Source: DATGIQ01 sp035295665
GTDB lineage: Bacteria > Planctomycetota > Planctomycetia > Gemmatales > Gemmataceae
Direction of reading: 5' to 3'
NCBI GenBank assembly: GCA_035295665.1
Contig: DATGIQ010000157.1
Span: forward strand, 1-52,642
DNA: 52,642 nt
Under the pieces are notes generated by a model. It searched no databases. It had not been told where the DNA came from and worked only from the letters and a program-made list of their open reading frames with translations. This document shows, piece after piece, positions 17,955 to 26,975 of this stretch. Position numbers and translations under genes: made by a program. The first letter of the stretch is position 1. Every line of letters begins with the position of its first letter.

Positions 17955-19532
17955 ATGGTAATGCGTTCTGGACGTGGATGGCGGAACCCCAAGCCCTCCG
18001 AATTTCGGCGCAGGCAATGCAGACAAACCCCGGAGCTTCGAATTGAAGCCCTGGAAGCCCGCCAGCTGCTCTCGACCGATGTGGTTCTCCTCTGGAATCA
18101 GGCGGTCCTCAGCGCCATCCGAAACGACAAACCGACGCTCGGATTCACGAGCCGCGCCTTGGCTATTGTGCACACGACGATCTATGACGCAGTCAACGCG
18201 ATCGACCAGACCTCTACGCCTTACCTGGCCCAGATCAGGCCGCCGGCCGATGCATCGCCGGAAGCCGCCGCTTCGGCAGCGGGCCTATTCACCGCGGCCG
18301 CCCTTTTTCCTACGGACATCAATTTGTTTCAAGCGACATTTCAGAAGTCATTGGCCGACATCCCGGACGGCACGGCCAAAAATGAAGGGATTGCGGTTGG
18401 ACAGCTGGTCGCGGAGCAGACGTTGATCGCGCGGATTGGCGATGGCGCCGATGCGTTCGTCTCGTACGTTCCGGGTACCAATCCAGGGGATTGGCAGCCG
18501 ACGCTGCCGGCCTTCGGCGCGGCTCAGACGCCCCAATGGCCCTTCGTCACGCCGTTCGCCATCGGTAGTACGGCTGCATTCCTGCCACCGCCTCCGCCGG
18601 CACTGGATAGCCCGGCCTACACGGCGGCCTTCAATGAAACCAAGGATCTCGGTGAATTGAATAGCACGGATCGCACGCCGCAGGAGACCGAAGCCGCCCA
18701 GTTCTGGCAAGGCAATGCCGGTACCGCACAGGTTCCGGGCTACTGGAACGAGATCGCACAAAGCGTAGCGATTTCCCAGGGCAACACGTTGGACCAGAAT
18801 GCCCGGCTCTTCGCAGAGCTGAACGTGGCGGTGGCCGATTCCATCATTGTGCACTTTGCGGCCAAGTACACGTATAACCGCTGGCGGCCGATTACCGCCA
18901 TTCAGAATGCCGGCGAGACCGGCAATCCCGATACCGTTGCCGATCCGAACTGGGTGCCGCTCAACAACACGCCCCCCAACCCCTCGTATGTCTCCGGGCA
19001 CGCCGCGGTCAGCAGTGCGGCCGCAACCGTGCTCAACCAGTTCTTCGGCACGGACAGCCTCGGCTTCAGTCTGACGTCGGAGGATTTGCCGGGGGTCACG
19101 CACACGTTCAGCAATTTCTCAGACGCGGCGACCGAAGCGGGGAATAGCGTGGTCTGGGGCGGGATCCATTTCCGCGTTGATGTCACTGCGGGAGATTGGG
19201 TGGGCCAATCGATCGCCCAGTTCGTAACCCAGAATTTCTTCCAACCGCTTCCGCACAGCGCCGCTCGGCCCACGAAGCCGGTTCTCACGCCGTTCGTCGT
19301 TGATGCGGTCCACAGCCAAGCTCTGCAGATCGCGCCGAGCACGGAAACAGGGTCGTCGACTGCAACCGTCTTCGATCCAGTCCGGGATGTGGTGATTTTC
19401 GAAGACGGTTCAAATGCTCCCGTTACGCATCCATTGGCCGGCCTGGAGGGCACCAGTACGGCAAGGCATTCCTTGCCGGTGGATTTGTTGTTTGAGTCCC
19501 GAGCGCAAGATTTCTCGATTGTTCTTGACTAA
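17955..19532 (+). CDS. Vanadium-dependent haloperoxidase-like protein with LEPR-XLL-type N-terminus
   Basis: ATG 17955 follows AAAAGGAG by about 6 nt. The 525-residue product starts with a basic region and IEALEARQLLS at about residues 31-41, a variant of the LEPR-XLL motif found at the N-terminus of planctomycete surface proteins. The main domain is a vanadium haloperoxidase/PAP2 fold: KYTYNRWRP near 303, PSYVSGHAA near 343 with the active-site His, and GGIHFRVD near 403 with the vanadate-binding His. These enzymes oxidise halides with hydrogen peroxide, though relatives are acid phosphatases. About 90 residues after the domain have no clear match. It stands behind a hairpin, apparently as its own transcript. 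Fold assignment is firm; activity is predicted. Confidence 0.88.
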   Translation: MVMRSGRGWRNPKPSEFRRRQCRQTPELRIEALEARQLLSTDVVLLWNQAVLSAIRNDKPTLGFTSRALAIVHTTIYDAVNAIDQTSTPYLAQIRPPADASPEAAASAAGLFTAAALFPTDINLFQATFQKSLADIPDGTAKNEGIAVGQLVAEQTLIARIGDGADAFVSYVPGTNPGDWQPTLPAFGAAQTPQWPFVTPFAIGSTAAFLPPPPPALDSPAYTAAFNETKDLGELNSTDRTPQETEAAQFWQGNAGTAQVPGYWNEIAQSVAISQGNTLDQNARLFAELNVAVADSIIVHFAAKYTYNRWRPITAIQNAGETGNPDTVADPNWVPLNNTPPNPSYVSGHAAVSSAAATVLNQFFGTDSLGFSLTSEDLPGVTHTFSNFSDAATEAGNSVVWGGIHFRVDVTAGDWVGQSIAQFVTQNFFQPLPHSAARPTKPVLTPFVVDAVHSQALQIAPSTETGSSTATVFDPVRDVVIFEDGSNAPVTHPLAGLEGTSTARHSLPVDLLFESRAQDFSIVLD

Positions 19533-19555
19533 GGAACCGAGTCAAGCACAAATCC

Positions 19556-19608
19556 TCCGCTTGCGTTCCGCGTTCGGAACGGGCTAGCGAATGCAAAACG
19601 TAAGCGGA
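19556..19608. terminator. Hairpin between convergent genes
   Basis: Arms 19556-19567 and 19597-19608 pair with one mismatch, and an inner palindrome GTTCCG-CGTT-CGGAAC lies at 19565-19580. It starts 23 nt after the haloperoxidase stop and faces the end of the phosphoribosyltransferase gene, so a shared terminator is plausible. It is not related to palindrome family A. Confidence 0.5.
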
Positions 19609-19681
19609 TACAGGGTTATTGAAATGCCTTTTGAACCCACGAGGGTGCGTGGCCGTGGCCAAGCGGATTGGGGGACACCCC

Positions 19682-20344
19682 TTATTGCGGCACGGCCGCG
19701 CCCTGTCCTTCCGCGGCCCGGGCCAGAAGCTGGCGGATCTCTTCATCCGAGGTCTGTGAAAACGTATCGTACCACAAACCGACGGCGTGGAATGGCTCCG
19801 GTGTGTAGGCGCAGACAATTTCATCTACTTCGCCTTCGAATTCCTCACACGTGGAGGGAGCCGCGACCGGCACGGCCACAATGATGCGAGCAGGCTGCTG
19901 CTGGCGCACGGCAGCTACCGCAGCCCGCATGGTCGAGCCGGTTGCCAAGCCGTCATCGACCAGAATGACGATGCGGTGTCGCAGATCTGGGGCGGGGTTG
20001 GCTCCGCGGTAGAGCTGTTCACGCCGTGCCAGCTCCCGGTGTTCTTCGGCGGTGACTGCTTCGAGGACGTCTTCGGTAATCCCCAGGATACGGATGACCT
20101 CTTGATTCAATACCCGAACACTCCCGGTAGCAATCGCGCCCATGGCCAGCTCCGGTTGGCCGGGTACTCCCAGCTTGCGCACGATGAATACATCGAGGGG
20201 GGCATGCAGAGCCGTGGCCACTTCATACGCCACCGGCACTCCGCCGCGCGGCAACGCAAGCACCAACACACTCGGGTTCCCGGCATAAGCCATCAACCGC
20301 TGCGCCAGTGCCCGGCCGGCGTCAGCGCGATCTCGAAATCGCAT
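19682..20344 (-). CDS. Phosphoribosyltransferase family protein
   Basis: ATG 20344-20342 is preferred over the longer frame (to 20389) because AAGGAGC lies about 8 nt upstream. The product has 220 residues. A type I phosphoribosyltransferase fold is shown by the PRPP loop VILVDDGLATGSTMR at about 126-140, ALPRGGVPVAYEVA at about 30, and RKLGVPGQPELAMGAIA at about 56. This subgroup, found in many bacteria beside dienelactone hydrolase or erythromycin esterase genes, has an unproven substrate and is not a clear purine or pyrimidine salvage enzyme. It is flanked by surface-protein genes with which it has no evident link, and a convergent hairpin separates it from the haloperoxidase gene. It is probably cytoplasmic; no signal sequence is seen. 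Confidence 0.9.
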   Translation of the reverse strand: MRFRDRADAGRALAQRLMAYAGNPSVLVLALPRGGVPVAYEVATALHAPLDVFIVRKLGVPGQPELAMGAIATGSVRVLNQEVIRILGITEDVLEAVTAEEHRELARREQLYRGANPAPDLRHRIVILVDDGLATGSTMRAAVAAVRQQQPARIIVAVPVAAPSTCEEFEGEVDEIVCAYTPEPFHAVGLWYDTFSQTSDEEIRQLLARAAEGQGAAVPQ

Positions 20345-20502
20345 TGCCGTCGCTCCTTGGAGGCCTACCTTTGCTACCAATGCTTGCATGGTTTAACAGT
20401 GCAAATGGCGCGCCGGCCCGTAGAGCAGATGGAGACAGCAAAACCGCGGCTCTTCAACCAAATGGGACACCATTCACGGGCGTGGATCCGTGTGAGCAAG
20501 GT

Positions 20503-21864
20503 TTAGTAACGAACCTCGACACCGAAATTGACGCCTTGAGCCCAGAATTCCGTGTCCCGCAGCACCAGTGCCGGCCGTGCTGGACCGAGTAAGGTGCCCG
20601 GTCCCTGGTTGGACGGGACCTGTGTGAGGTTGACCGTCCGATCGATCAGGGCTGCCGGCCGGACCACGCTATTCACATAGAGAAGACCGTAGCCCACGAA
20701 GGCGCGGACGTGGGGAGTCACCTGATAGCCGATATTGAGCCCAACTTGAGGCACGATCGCGAAGCGGTCACGGCTAAATTGTCCACTGTTGGTGGGTAGC
20801 GCAAGGATGCCCCCCGGCACCGTCGTCCGTGCCCCTCCGGCCGGCGTGATGATCGTGCTGCCGTGAATGTCGATGATCTCGTGATTGCTACCGAGTGCGA
20901 TGCTCCCTGTTGTGTTGACAAAAATTCTGCCCCAGCGATATTCCGCCCGGGCCCCTAGCTGCCCGCCGTAGAATTCGTTGCGGGTATCGAATTGATCGGC
21001 CACGGCCAAGGTGCTTCCACCGATGGTCGGCACACTGGGACTTAACGCGATGAATTCCGAAGCGCCGAGCCCCTCCCGCAGTTCCAAATACTGGAACCCG
21101 GCCAGAACATCCACGCGATAGCAACATTCGCAACAGATGTTCGCGACTCCGCTGATCCCCGTGCCTTCGAGCCGGCTGGAAGAGAGCAGATGAATGTTCC
21201 CGGCCGCGGCCCCCGGGAAGCTCACGAGTTCCGCCGTTTCGGCGCCGGTGATCCCATTCACAATCGGTCGAGCAATCACCGGAGAGCCGGGTAGCCCAGA
21301 ACCGCCGGCAGTAAACTCGGTCGAGTGTGAGCCGAGGAACAAGTACCCCGCTTCCACGCCAATCGTCTGACACTCATTCAGCCAAAATCCGAGAGTGAAG
21401 CGGCCGCCCGAATGGGCTTCGTCCTCAACGGACCGATCTCCGAACAGGACGGTCGTGCCCGGAGCGCCGAGAATCCCGGAGGATGCAGCCGGGCTCGTCG
21501 TTACCAGCGGCGGCACGTGGTTGCCTTCAAACCACCACAGCAGATACTCAGCGCTGGCCCACACGCGACCTTCCGGCCCACAGACTGTTTTCTCCGGCAT
21601 GCAGAGCTCTTTGCAGCAGGCTGGAAGCCATGAGCACGATTTGCTCTCCGTGTCGGTCACCGTCTGTGTGTGCGAACAGACACTGAGTTGTTCGGATGGC
21701 TTGGTCGGTTCTTTCAGCGGCCGAGGTCTGCCCAGGTCGACGTAATTCGATGGCGGAGACGGCTCCGGAATGGAGACCCTGTTTCCCAGGGCCAGCGGCT
21801 GTGCATGGACGAGTCCTGCAAAACCAAGCCAGGCCAAGAGCGTGGCAAGAAATCCGATTCTCAT
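20503..21864 (-). CDS. BBP7-family outer membrane beta-barrel protein
   Basis: ATG 21864-21862 is used (the frame opens at 21879), with CAGGAG about 7 nt upstream. The 453-residue product has a signal peptide (about 1-20, ending HAQ), a linker with several cysteines (about 50-95), and a barrel domain starting at WASAEYLLWWFEGNHVPPL, the hallmark opening of the planctomycete BBP7 family (PF07585). Repeated beta-strand segments rich in Gly and aromatic residues run to the end, closing with FWAQGVNFGVEVRY, which suits outer membrane insertion by its terminal Tyr. The role is unknown; a porin or surface structural function fits. It is divergent from the SdrD-B/DUF4214 gene across a 551-nt gap. 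Confidence 0.9.
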   Translation of the reverse strand: MRIGFLATLLAWLGFAGLVHAQPLALGNRVSIPEPSPPSNYVDLGRPRPLKEPTKPSEQLSVCSHTQTVTDTESKSCSWLPACCKELCMPEKTVCGPEGRVWASAEYLLWWFEGNHVPPLVTTSPAASSGILGAPGTTVLFGDRSVEDEAHSGGRFTLGFWLNECQTIGVEAGYLFLGSHSTEFTAGGSGLPGSPVIARPIVNGITGAETAELVSFPGAAAGNIHLLSSSRLEGTGISGVANICCECCYRVDVLAGFQYLELREGLGASEFIALSPSVPTIGGSTLAVADQFDTRNEFYGGQLGARAEYRWGRIFVNTTGSIALGSNHEIIDIHGSTIITPAGGARTTVPGGILALPTNSGQFSRDRFAIVPQVGLNIGYQVTPHVRAFVGYGLLYVNSVVRPAALIDRTVNLTQVPSNQGPGTLLGPARPALVLRDTEFWAQGVNFGVEVRY

Positions 21865-22415
21865 CGAATGCTCCTGCACATTCAGTTCTCGGGCGATTGC
21901 TCAGGCACGCCACGGGCCGTGTCCCAACGGGACTGCATTTGCGAAAAGTCGCTAAGGCCCTCTTCACCAGGCTTATCGGAAGTTTCGGCAACCTTCATGT
22001 AGAGATTAAGCTCGTTAAAACCCAAACTTCAGGTGAGCCGGCAGCGAGTATGAGGGCGACGCATCGGCGGCAAGCCATGCTCCGCTCGTCTTGCGTCCGT
22101 GGGACGCCCGCGTCCCGGACCCGCGCAAATCACGCAGACTATGCAAACTAACAAGAAGTAAACCTATGTTAACACGAGGAACCCTCTCAACCTCATCTTC
22201 AGCAAATTGGTGTTGCACCATAAGCCTTTTATCGCTAGATATTTGCGTCGGTAAACTGGCGTTTCCTGGCCCAGCGCAGGGCTATTTGGCACAGCAGATG
22301 CTCAACATACGCCGCTGCGAGAAAATTCTGTTCGCTCGTGAAAGCGGCATCATGGAAGCTCTTCAGCGGACTGGAAGCCATCTGGGCGTAAACCTCCCGA
22401 CCCGGGGTACTGCGC
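21865..22415. other. 551-nt intergenic region between divergent surface-protein genes
   Basis: No credible gene was found here; the small open frames differ in composition from the neighbours. It must hold promoters for the BBP7 gene and the SdrD-B/DUF4214 gene, and it contains one hairpin-forming element at 22091-22128. Local AT-rich patches near 22150-22250 could be promoter DNA, but no confident -35/-10 pair was found. Confidence 0.5.
22091..22128. repeat. Imperfect palindrome with a GGGACGC...GCGTCCC core
   Basis: An imperfect inverted repeat runs from TTGCGTCCG to the complementary end CGGACCCGCGCAA, around a GGGACGC/GCGTCCC core. It is a possible member of the dispersed palindromes found in such genomes, or part of a leader structure. 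No second copy was found in this window. Confidence 0.45.
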
Positions 22416-24770
22416 ATGGGTTTTGTCGACTTCCTTGGCTTGGGCCGATCTCGATTGCGCCCCATTCAACTGGGCCGCCTCTGTTCTCGGCCGAAACCAC
22501 GGCGGGAGGCTTTGCAGCTTGAGGCATTAGAAGTCCGCGTGGTGCTTGCCACCACCACGTTTGCTCAGTTTATCCACATCGGCGAGTCTCCCCAGGTCTT
22601 TGCCTACACGAACAATGATGGAGCCAGCGCCAGTTTGAATACCCTTCCTGGAGGGGACGCCATTCTGTTGTCGTTCGATCCGCGATTTGCTCCAGGCTTG
22701 ACGGGACCACTCACCGCCCATTTGTTCCTGAATTCCGAAACTGCCACCGCCAACATCGCACCGCAAGGTTCGGATAACCTGACGCGCGACCACTTTGCCG
22801 CCGCCGACAACACGATCCAAATTGTTCTCGACACGCCGGTCGATGGTAAGAGCAATTTTCTGACCGTGATGTACAGCGACATCCTCAGCGGCCGGCTGGG
22901 ATCCCACGAGGCCTCGCTCAGGGCGTCGGACGCTGCCAGCGGAGTGCCGCCGGACACCGTTACCTTCACCTCCGACTTCATCAATTTCACGGGCACCATC
23001 AACCACGGGTTTTCCCTCTCGTTCAGCTCGGTCGATACCAACGACGACGGCAACGGTCTGGAACAGGGAGACGGCGGGTTCTTCAAATCCTTCACGGCCG
23101 CGGCAACGGGCACCTTTGACACCAACTTTTCAGGGGCCATCTCGGGCACCAAGTTCCAGGACACCAATGGCAATGGCGTGCGCGATCCCGGCGAACCGGG
23201 CCTCCAGGGTTGGACCATCCTGCTGGATTCCCTGGATGGAACGACGCACTTGAGCACGGTGACCGATGTCAATGGCAACTACAGCTTCACGGATCTCAAT
23301 CCGGGGGTGTACCGCGTCCGTGAACAGGGCCAGGCTGGCTGGGTACAAATCACGGTCAACCCCGGCGATGTCACGGTCCTGAGCGGGTCCAATGCCATGG
23401 GGGTGGACTTCGGCAATTTTCAGCTCGGGTCCATCGCCGGCCAGAAGTTCCAGGACACCAACGGCGACGGTCTGCGCGAACCCGGCGAGCCAGGCTTGCA
23501 GGGCTTCACGATCGATTTGGATTCCCTGGACGGGGTGACGCACCTGACCACGGTTACCGATGCCAACGGCAATTTCAGTTTCATGAATTTGCTCCCGGGA
23601 ACGTATCGCGTGCGGGAAGAAAACCGGCCCGGTTATGTGCAAACCACGGTGAATCCCGGCGACGTCAGCATTCTGAGTGGCTCTCGGGTCAGTGGCGTCG
23701 ACTTCGGCAACTTCCAGCTCGGCTCCATCGCCGGCCAAAAGTTCGAGGATAGCAACGGCAACGGCATCCACGATGCCGGTGAGCCCGGCTTGCAAGGTTG
23801 GACCATTAACCTGGATGCCGTGGGCGGCACAACGCACCTGAGCACAGTCACGGATGCCAGTGGCAATTATGGCTTTACCCATCTGCCACCGGGGACTTAC
23901 CGCCTCCGCGAAGTCGGCCAGCCCGGCTGGGTGCAAACGACGGTCAACCCCGGTGATGTCACCCTCGTCAGCGGTGCCAATGTCACAGGCGTGGATTTTG
24001 GGAACCGGATGCCCGGCATGGGGCCGATGATGATTCTCGGCTTCCCCCCGCCCACGCCGCCCCCGGGTGTCACTGCCCCAGTCCTGGTCAGCAAACTCGA
24101 TCTGTTTGCTCCCAATTTGCTTGCGATCCAGCAGGGAGTCCTGACAACCAATACGGCCTTTGTTGATTCCCTGTATCGGAACATGCTGAACCGCTCCGTG
24201 GACACGACGGGGCTGGCCCACTGGATGCAGCTGCTCCTGGCGGGCGTTTCGCGGCAACAGGTGGCGACCAGTATCTGGCAATCGGCCGAGCACCGCGGCG
24301 TCGAGGTGGACCAGTTTTACACGACCTTTCTGGGACGCGCGGCCGACGCAGGGGGGCGAACGCTTTGGGTCAATGCCCTCATGAACGGAGCCACGGAGAT
24401 GGACGTAATCCGGGGCTTCTTGCTGTCGTCCGAATACCAAGCTGCACACCCAAGCGATGTTTCGTTTATCAACGGACTGTACTCGCAGATCCTGGATCGC
24501 CCGGGAGACCCCGGCAGCATCACAGCGTGGCTAGCGGCCCTGCAAGGCCGAGTGAGCCGGGCGGCTGTGATCCAGGGCTTCTTGACCAGCGCGGAGGCAG
24601 ATAAGAGGGTCGTCGATGAGTACTATACCCTCTTCCTCAACCGTAGCCCCGACCCCAGCGGAGAGCAAACTTGGACGAATTTGCTTCTCAGCGGGCGCGC
24701 AACGATCGAATCGGTGGCAGAGGCAATGTTAGCCTCAGACGAATACTACAGCAACTCGACCAGGGCTTAA
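22416..24770 (+). CDS. Secreted protein: LEPR-XLL-type start, novel N-terminal domain, three SdrD-B repeats, DUF4214 repeats
   Basis: This 784-residue protein starts at ATG 22416 with a weak leader. Residues 30-42 hold LQLEALEVRVVLA, a LEPR-XLL-like motif. Residues 45-235 form a beta-rich domain that is a clear paralogue of nearly the whole mature PEP-CTERM protein encoded next (shared FAYTN, FAP.L, AHLFL, NTIQ.(L/V)LDTPV, GFSLSFSSV). Three SdrD-B-like repeats follow at about 240-333, 334-433 and 434-528, each starting (S/G)IxGxKFxDxNGxGxxDxGEPGL and ending VDFGN. They probably bind calcium and act as stalks. The end, about 560-784, holds DUF4214 units (DSLYRNMLNRSVDTTG, TFLGRAADAGG, QILDRPGD, LFLNRSPDPSG). 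It is probably an exported surface protein; the ligand is unknown. Confidence 0.88.
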   Translation: MGFVDFLGLGRSRLRPIQLGRLCSRPKPRREALQLEALEVRVVLATTTFAQFIHIGESPQVFAYTNNDGASASLNTLPGGDAILLSFDPRFAPGLTGPLTAHLFLNSETATANIAPQGSDNLTRDHFAAADNTIQIVLDTPVDGKSNFLTVMYSDILSGRLGSHEASLRASDAASGVPPDTVTFTSDFINFTGTINHGFSLSFSSVDTNDDGNGLEQGDGGFFKSFTAAATGTFDTNFSGAISGTKFQDTNGNGVRDPGEPGLQGWTILLDSLDGTTHLSTVTDVNGNYSFTDLNPGVYRVREQGQAGWVQITVNPGDVTVLSGSNAMGVDFGNFQLGSIAGQKFQDTNGDGLREPGEPGLQGFTIDLDSLDGVTHLTTVTDANGNFSFMNLLPGTYRVREENRPGYVQTTVNPGDVSILSGSRVSGVDFGNFQLGSIAGQKFEDSNGNGIHDAGEPGLQGWTINLDAVGGTTHLSTVTDASGNYGFTHLPPGTYRLREVGQPGWVQTTVNPGDVTLVSGANVTGVDFGNRMPGMGPMMILGFPPPTPPPGVTAPVLVSKLDLFAPNLLAIQQGVLTTNTAFVDSLYRNMLNRSVDTTGLAHWMQLLLAGVSRQQVATSIWQSAEHRGVEVDQFYTTFLGRAADAGGRTLWVNALMNGATEMDVIRGFLLSSEYQAAHPSDVSFINGLYSQILDRPGDPGSITAWLAALQGRVSRAAVIQGFLTSAEADKRVVDEYYTLFLNRSPDPSGEQTWTNLLLSGRATIESVAEAMLASDEYYSNSTRA

Positions 24771-24891
24771 GCAACCTCGCATAATCCTTCCCAGAAACTG
24801 TTCTACGGGGGCCCCAGACTCGCGTTCTTGGGGAACTCGAGGCTCTCACCCTCACTTAGAGACAGTTTCGAAATCCATCTGGAGGGCACGG

Positions 24892-25710
24892 ATGATGAAC
24901 AGTTCTGTCATCAAATGGTTGATTGCCTCACGAGAGGCTCGCATCGGCGGCGGAGGGCTCGCGACCCGTAGCCCGCCCTTCGTCCTCCTTGCTGCCATCG
25001 TGACACTGCTCGGGACGAGCGGAAGCCCCGCGGCCCGGGCGGATGTCGTGACGTTTGCGCAGTTTAACGAGCAGCGGGTGGCCGACCAGGACTTTGCCTA
25101 CACCAATCAGGGAAGCAGTGCCAGCTTTGCTTCGGTGGGCCAAGGAATTCCGATTTACTTGACGATCACCAGCGGCTTTGCTCCGAATCTGGACCGGCTC
25201 CAATCGGCTCACCTGTTCCTGACGTCAAGTGCGAGCGCGGCACCGACGGCGCCGTTGCCCCCGGACGACTTGCTGCGCGAACACTTTACCGGACCGGCCA
25301 ATACCATTCAGGTCCTTCTGGATACGCCGGTCAACGGCCGAAACAACTTCTTGACGGTCACGTTTTCGGATGGCCTGTTCTCGGGTCGGCTGAATGCCAC
25401 GGAGGCATCGCTCAAGACATCGGATACGGACAGCGGCAATCCATCGCAGGTACGGTTTAGCTCCGACTTTATTGATTTCAGCAACGCTACCGAACATGGG
25501 TTTTCGCTTTCCTTCAGCTCGGTCAACGCGACGGGAGGAGGATATCTCCAGGTAGCCAACAACGGCTTCTTTCAATCCTTCACCTCGTCCGGAACGGGCA
25601 CATTCGATACGGCCTTTCCAGCCGCCGCCCCGGTTCCGGAACCGTCCAGCCTGATCCTTGCGGGCTTGGGCATGCTTGGCCTGTTTGGCTTGGCCCGGCG
25701 GTTCAAGTAA
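24892..25710 (+). CDS. PEP-CTERM sorted secreted protein
   Basis: ATG 24892 follows a GGAGGG by about 5 nt. The 272-residue product has a long signal sequence (hydrophobic core at about 28-45) and ends with a PEP-CTERM sorting tail: PVPEPSS near 248, a hydrophobic helix and the basic end RRFK. PEP-CTERM proteins are processed by an exosortase in organisms that make exopolysaccharide; no exosortase gene is in this window. The mature part (about 52-245) is paralogous to residues 45-235 of the SdrD-B/DUF4214 protein 121 nt upstream. Thus one domain is sorted by two signal types from adjacent genes. A likely terminator follows at 25735-25780. The domain itself matches no family that I recognise. 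Confidence 0.9.
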   Translation: MMNSSVIKWLIASREARIGGGGLATRSPPFVLLAAIVTLLGTSGSPAARADVVTFAQFNEQRVADQDFAYTNQGSSASFASVGQGIPIYLTITSGFAPNLDRLQSAHLFLTSSASAAPTAPLPPDDLLREHFTGPANTIQVLLDTPVNGRNNFLTVTFSDGLFSGRLNATEASLKTSDTDSGNPSQVRFSSDFIDFSNATEHGFSLSFSSVNATGGGYLQVANNGFFQSFTSSGTGTFDTAFPAAAPVPEPSSLILAGLGMLGLFGLARRFK

Positions 25711-25734
25711 CCGACCAACCACTTCCTTACGAAT

Positions 25735-25780
25735 GGCCACCGATAACTTGCCGACACAACTTGGCAGGTCGTCGGTGGCC
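25735..25780 (+). terminator. Strong hairpin after the PEP-CTERM gene
   Basis: Arms of 18 nt (25735-25752 and 25763-25780) pair with two G-U wobbles and one mismatch, starting 24 nt after the stop; TTT follows at once. This is the best terminator-like structure in the window. A second, weaker inverted repeat (GCGCAAAACGT/ACGTTTCGCGC) lies within the next 55 nt. Confidence 0.6.
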
Positions 25781-26008
25781 TTTGCGTTCACTGTGCCTCT
25801 GCGCAAAACGTCGGCGCAAACGTTTCGCGCACAGACGCAGAGCCGGCGGGAGGACCGATTTTTCCAGACCAGGCGCGGATCGCTCCTGGCCGGGTGTATG
25901 ATTCTTCTTGCTTCCGGCTGAGCCACCGGTAGAATGCGGAGGAAAGGAGTCCTGCCGAGGTGCTCCAGGAAAGTCGATTTCCATCTCACATTCCACCGAG
26001 GTTCGGCC

Positions 26009-26968
26009 ATGGTTGCCCTGTTGCGACGCGGGTTCACGCTGATCGAGCTGCTGGTGGTCATCGCCATCATCGCCGTCTTGATTGGTCTGCTTTTGCCTGC
26101 CGTGCAAAAGGTGCGGGAGGCGGCCAATCGCATCCAATGTTCGAATAACCTGAAGCAGATCGCCCTGGGCGTACACTCCTACCACGATGTGGAACTATTC
26201 ATCCCCATCAACACGTTGGTAACCGACAAGGACATGAACTGGGACCAGCCCAACTGGAGCTGGCTGGCCCGGCTGCTGCCCTATGTGGAGCAGGGTAATC
26301 TGTATCAACAGGGAAACATCCCAACCAATACATTGATCCAGAGCAAGACGCAGGTGGCCACGCAGATCAATTTGTTTCTCTGTCCTGCCGACCCGGTTAG
26401 CCATACCGGACCGCGCACGGACGGCACGAACATGGGTGGCTTCCCGCTGGGACAGACCAATTATAAAGGTGTGGCTGGGGCGGACTGGGGCTGGTGGGAC
26501 CTAACGACGGATAAGAACGACAAAGGCGGGTCGCAAATCAGCTGCGATCCGCGTTGGGTCAATCCGAGTACCATTGATGGTTCCGAGAATGGCCTCAACG
26601 ACGGCGACGGCATCTTCACGCGCACGGACTTTCGGCACAAGAAGAAGTTCGCCGACATTGATGACGGTTTGAGCAATACCTTTTTGGCTGGAGAAGATGT
26701 GCCACAGTGGAACACGCACTGTTCCTGGCCCTACGCCAACCACGCCATCGGCACTTGTGGAATTGGTCCCAATGCGAAGAATCTGGATGGCACGATGTAC
26801 GCACCGACCGATTGGCCCAATGTCTACTCCTTCCACAGCCGGCATCCGTCCGGTTTGAATTTCGCCTTCGCGGACGGGTCTGTGCACTTCATCAGCAACT
26901 CGATCGAATTGGCGATTTACCGCGCCTTGGCGACGCGCAAGGGCGGGGAGGTTGTCTCGATCCCTTGA
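26009..26968 (+). CDS. DUF1559 prepilin-like protein
   Basis: ATG 26009 is chosen over the frame opening at 25934 because it puts the prepilin motif at the N-terminus: RRGFTLIELLVV at residues 6-17, with cleavage after Gly8 and Glu at +5. The 319-residue product has one N-terminal hydrophobic helix, the NNLKQI signature and a DUF1559 (SBP_bac_10) domain ending in FAFADGSVHFISNSI, the usual H-X9-DG feature. These proteins are hugely expanded in Planctomycetota and are thought to be exported through a type II or type IV pilus-like system; individual roles are unknown. The gene ends 7 nt from the convergent moaA. A second member lies at 41900-42964. Confidence 0.93.
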   Translation: MVALLRRGFTLIELLVVIAIIAVLIGLLLPAVQKVREAANRIQCSNNLKQIALGVHSYHDVELFIPINTLVTDKDMNWDQPNWSWLARLLPYVEQGNLYQQGNIPTNTLIQSKTQVATQINLFLCPADPVSHTGPRTDGTNMGGFPLGQTNYKGVAGADWGWWDLTTDKNDKGGSQISCDPRWVNPSTIDGSENGLNDGDGIFTRTDFRHKKKFADIDDGLSNTFLAGEDVPQWNTHCSWPYANHAIGTCGIGPNAKNLDGTMYAPTDWPNVYSFHSRHPSGLNFAFADGSVHFISNSIELAIYRALATRKGGEVVSIP

Positions 26969-26975
26969 CCGGGAT

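Noticed and set aside
23137..24005. Regularly spaced direct repeats that could suggest a repeat array
   Set aside because: They are three coding SdrD-B modules of about 290 nt each; there are no short identical repeats with unique spacers, so this is not CRISPR.
24794..24869. Inverted 8-mers GAAACTGT/ACAGTTTC between the two surface-protein genes
   Set aside because: The loop of 60 nt is long and the arms are short; chance occurrence is likely.
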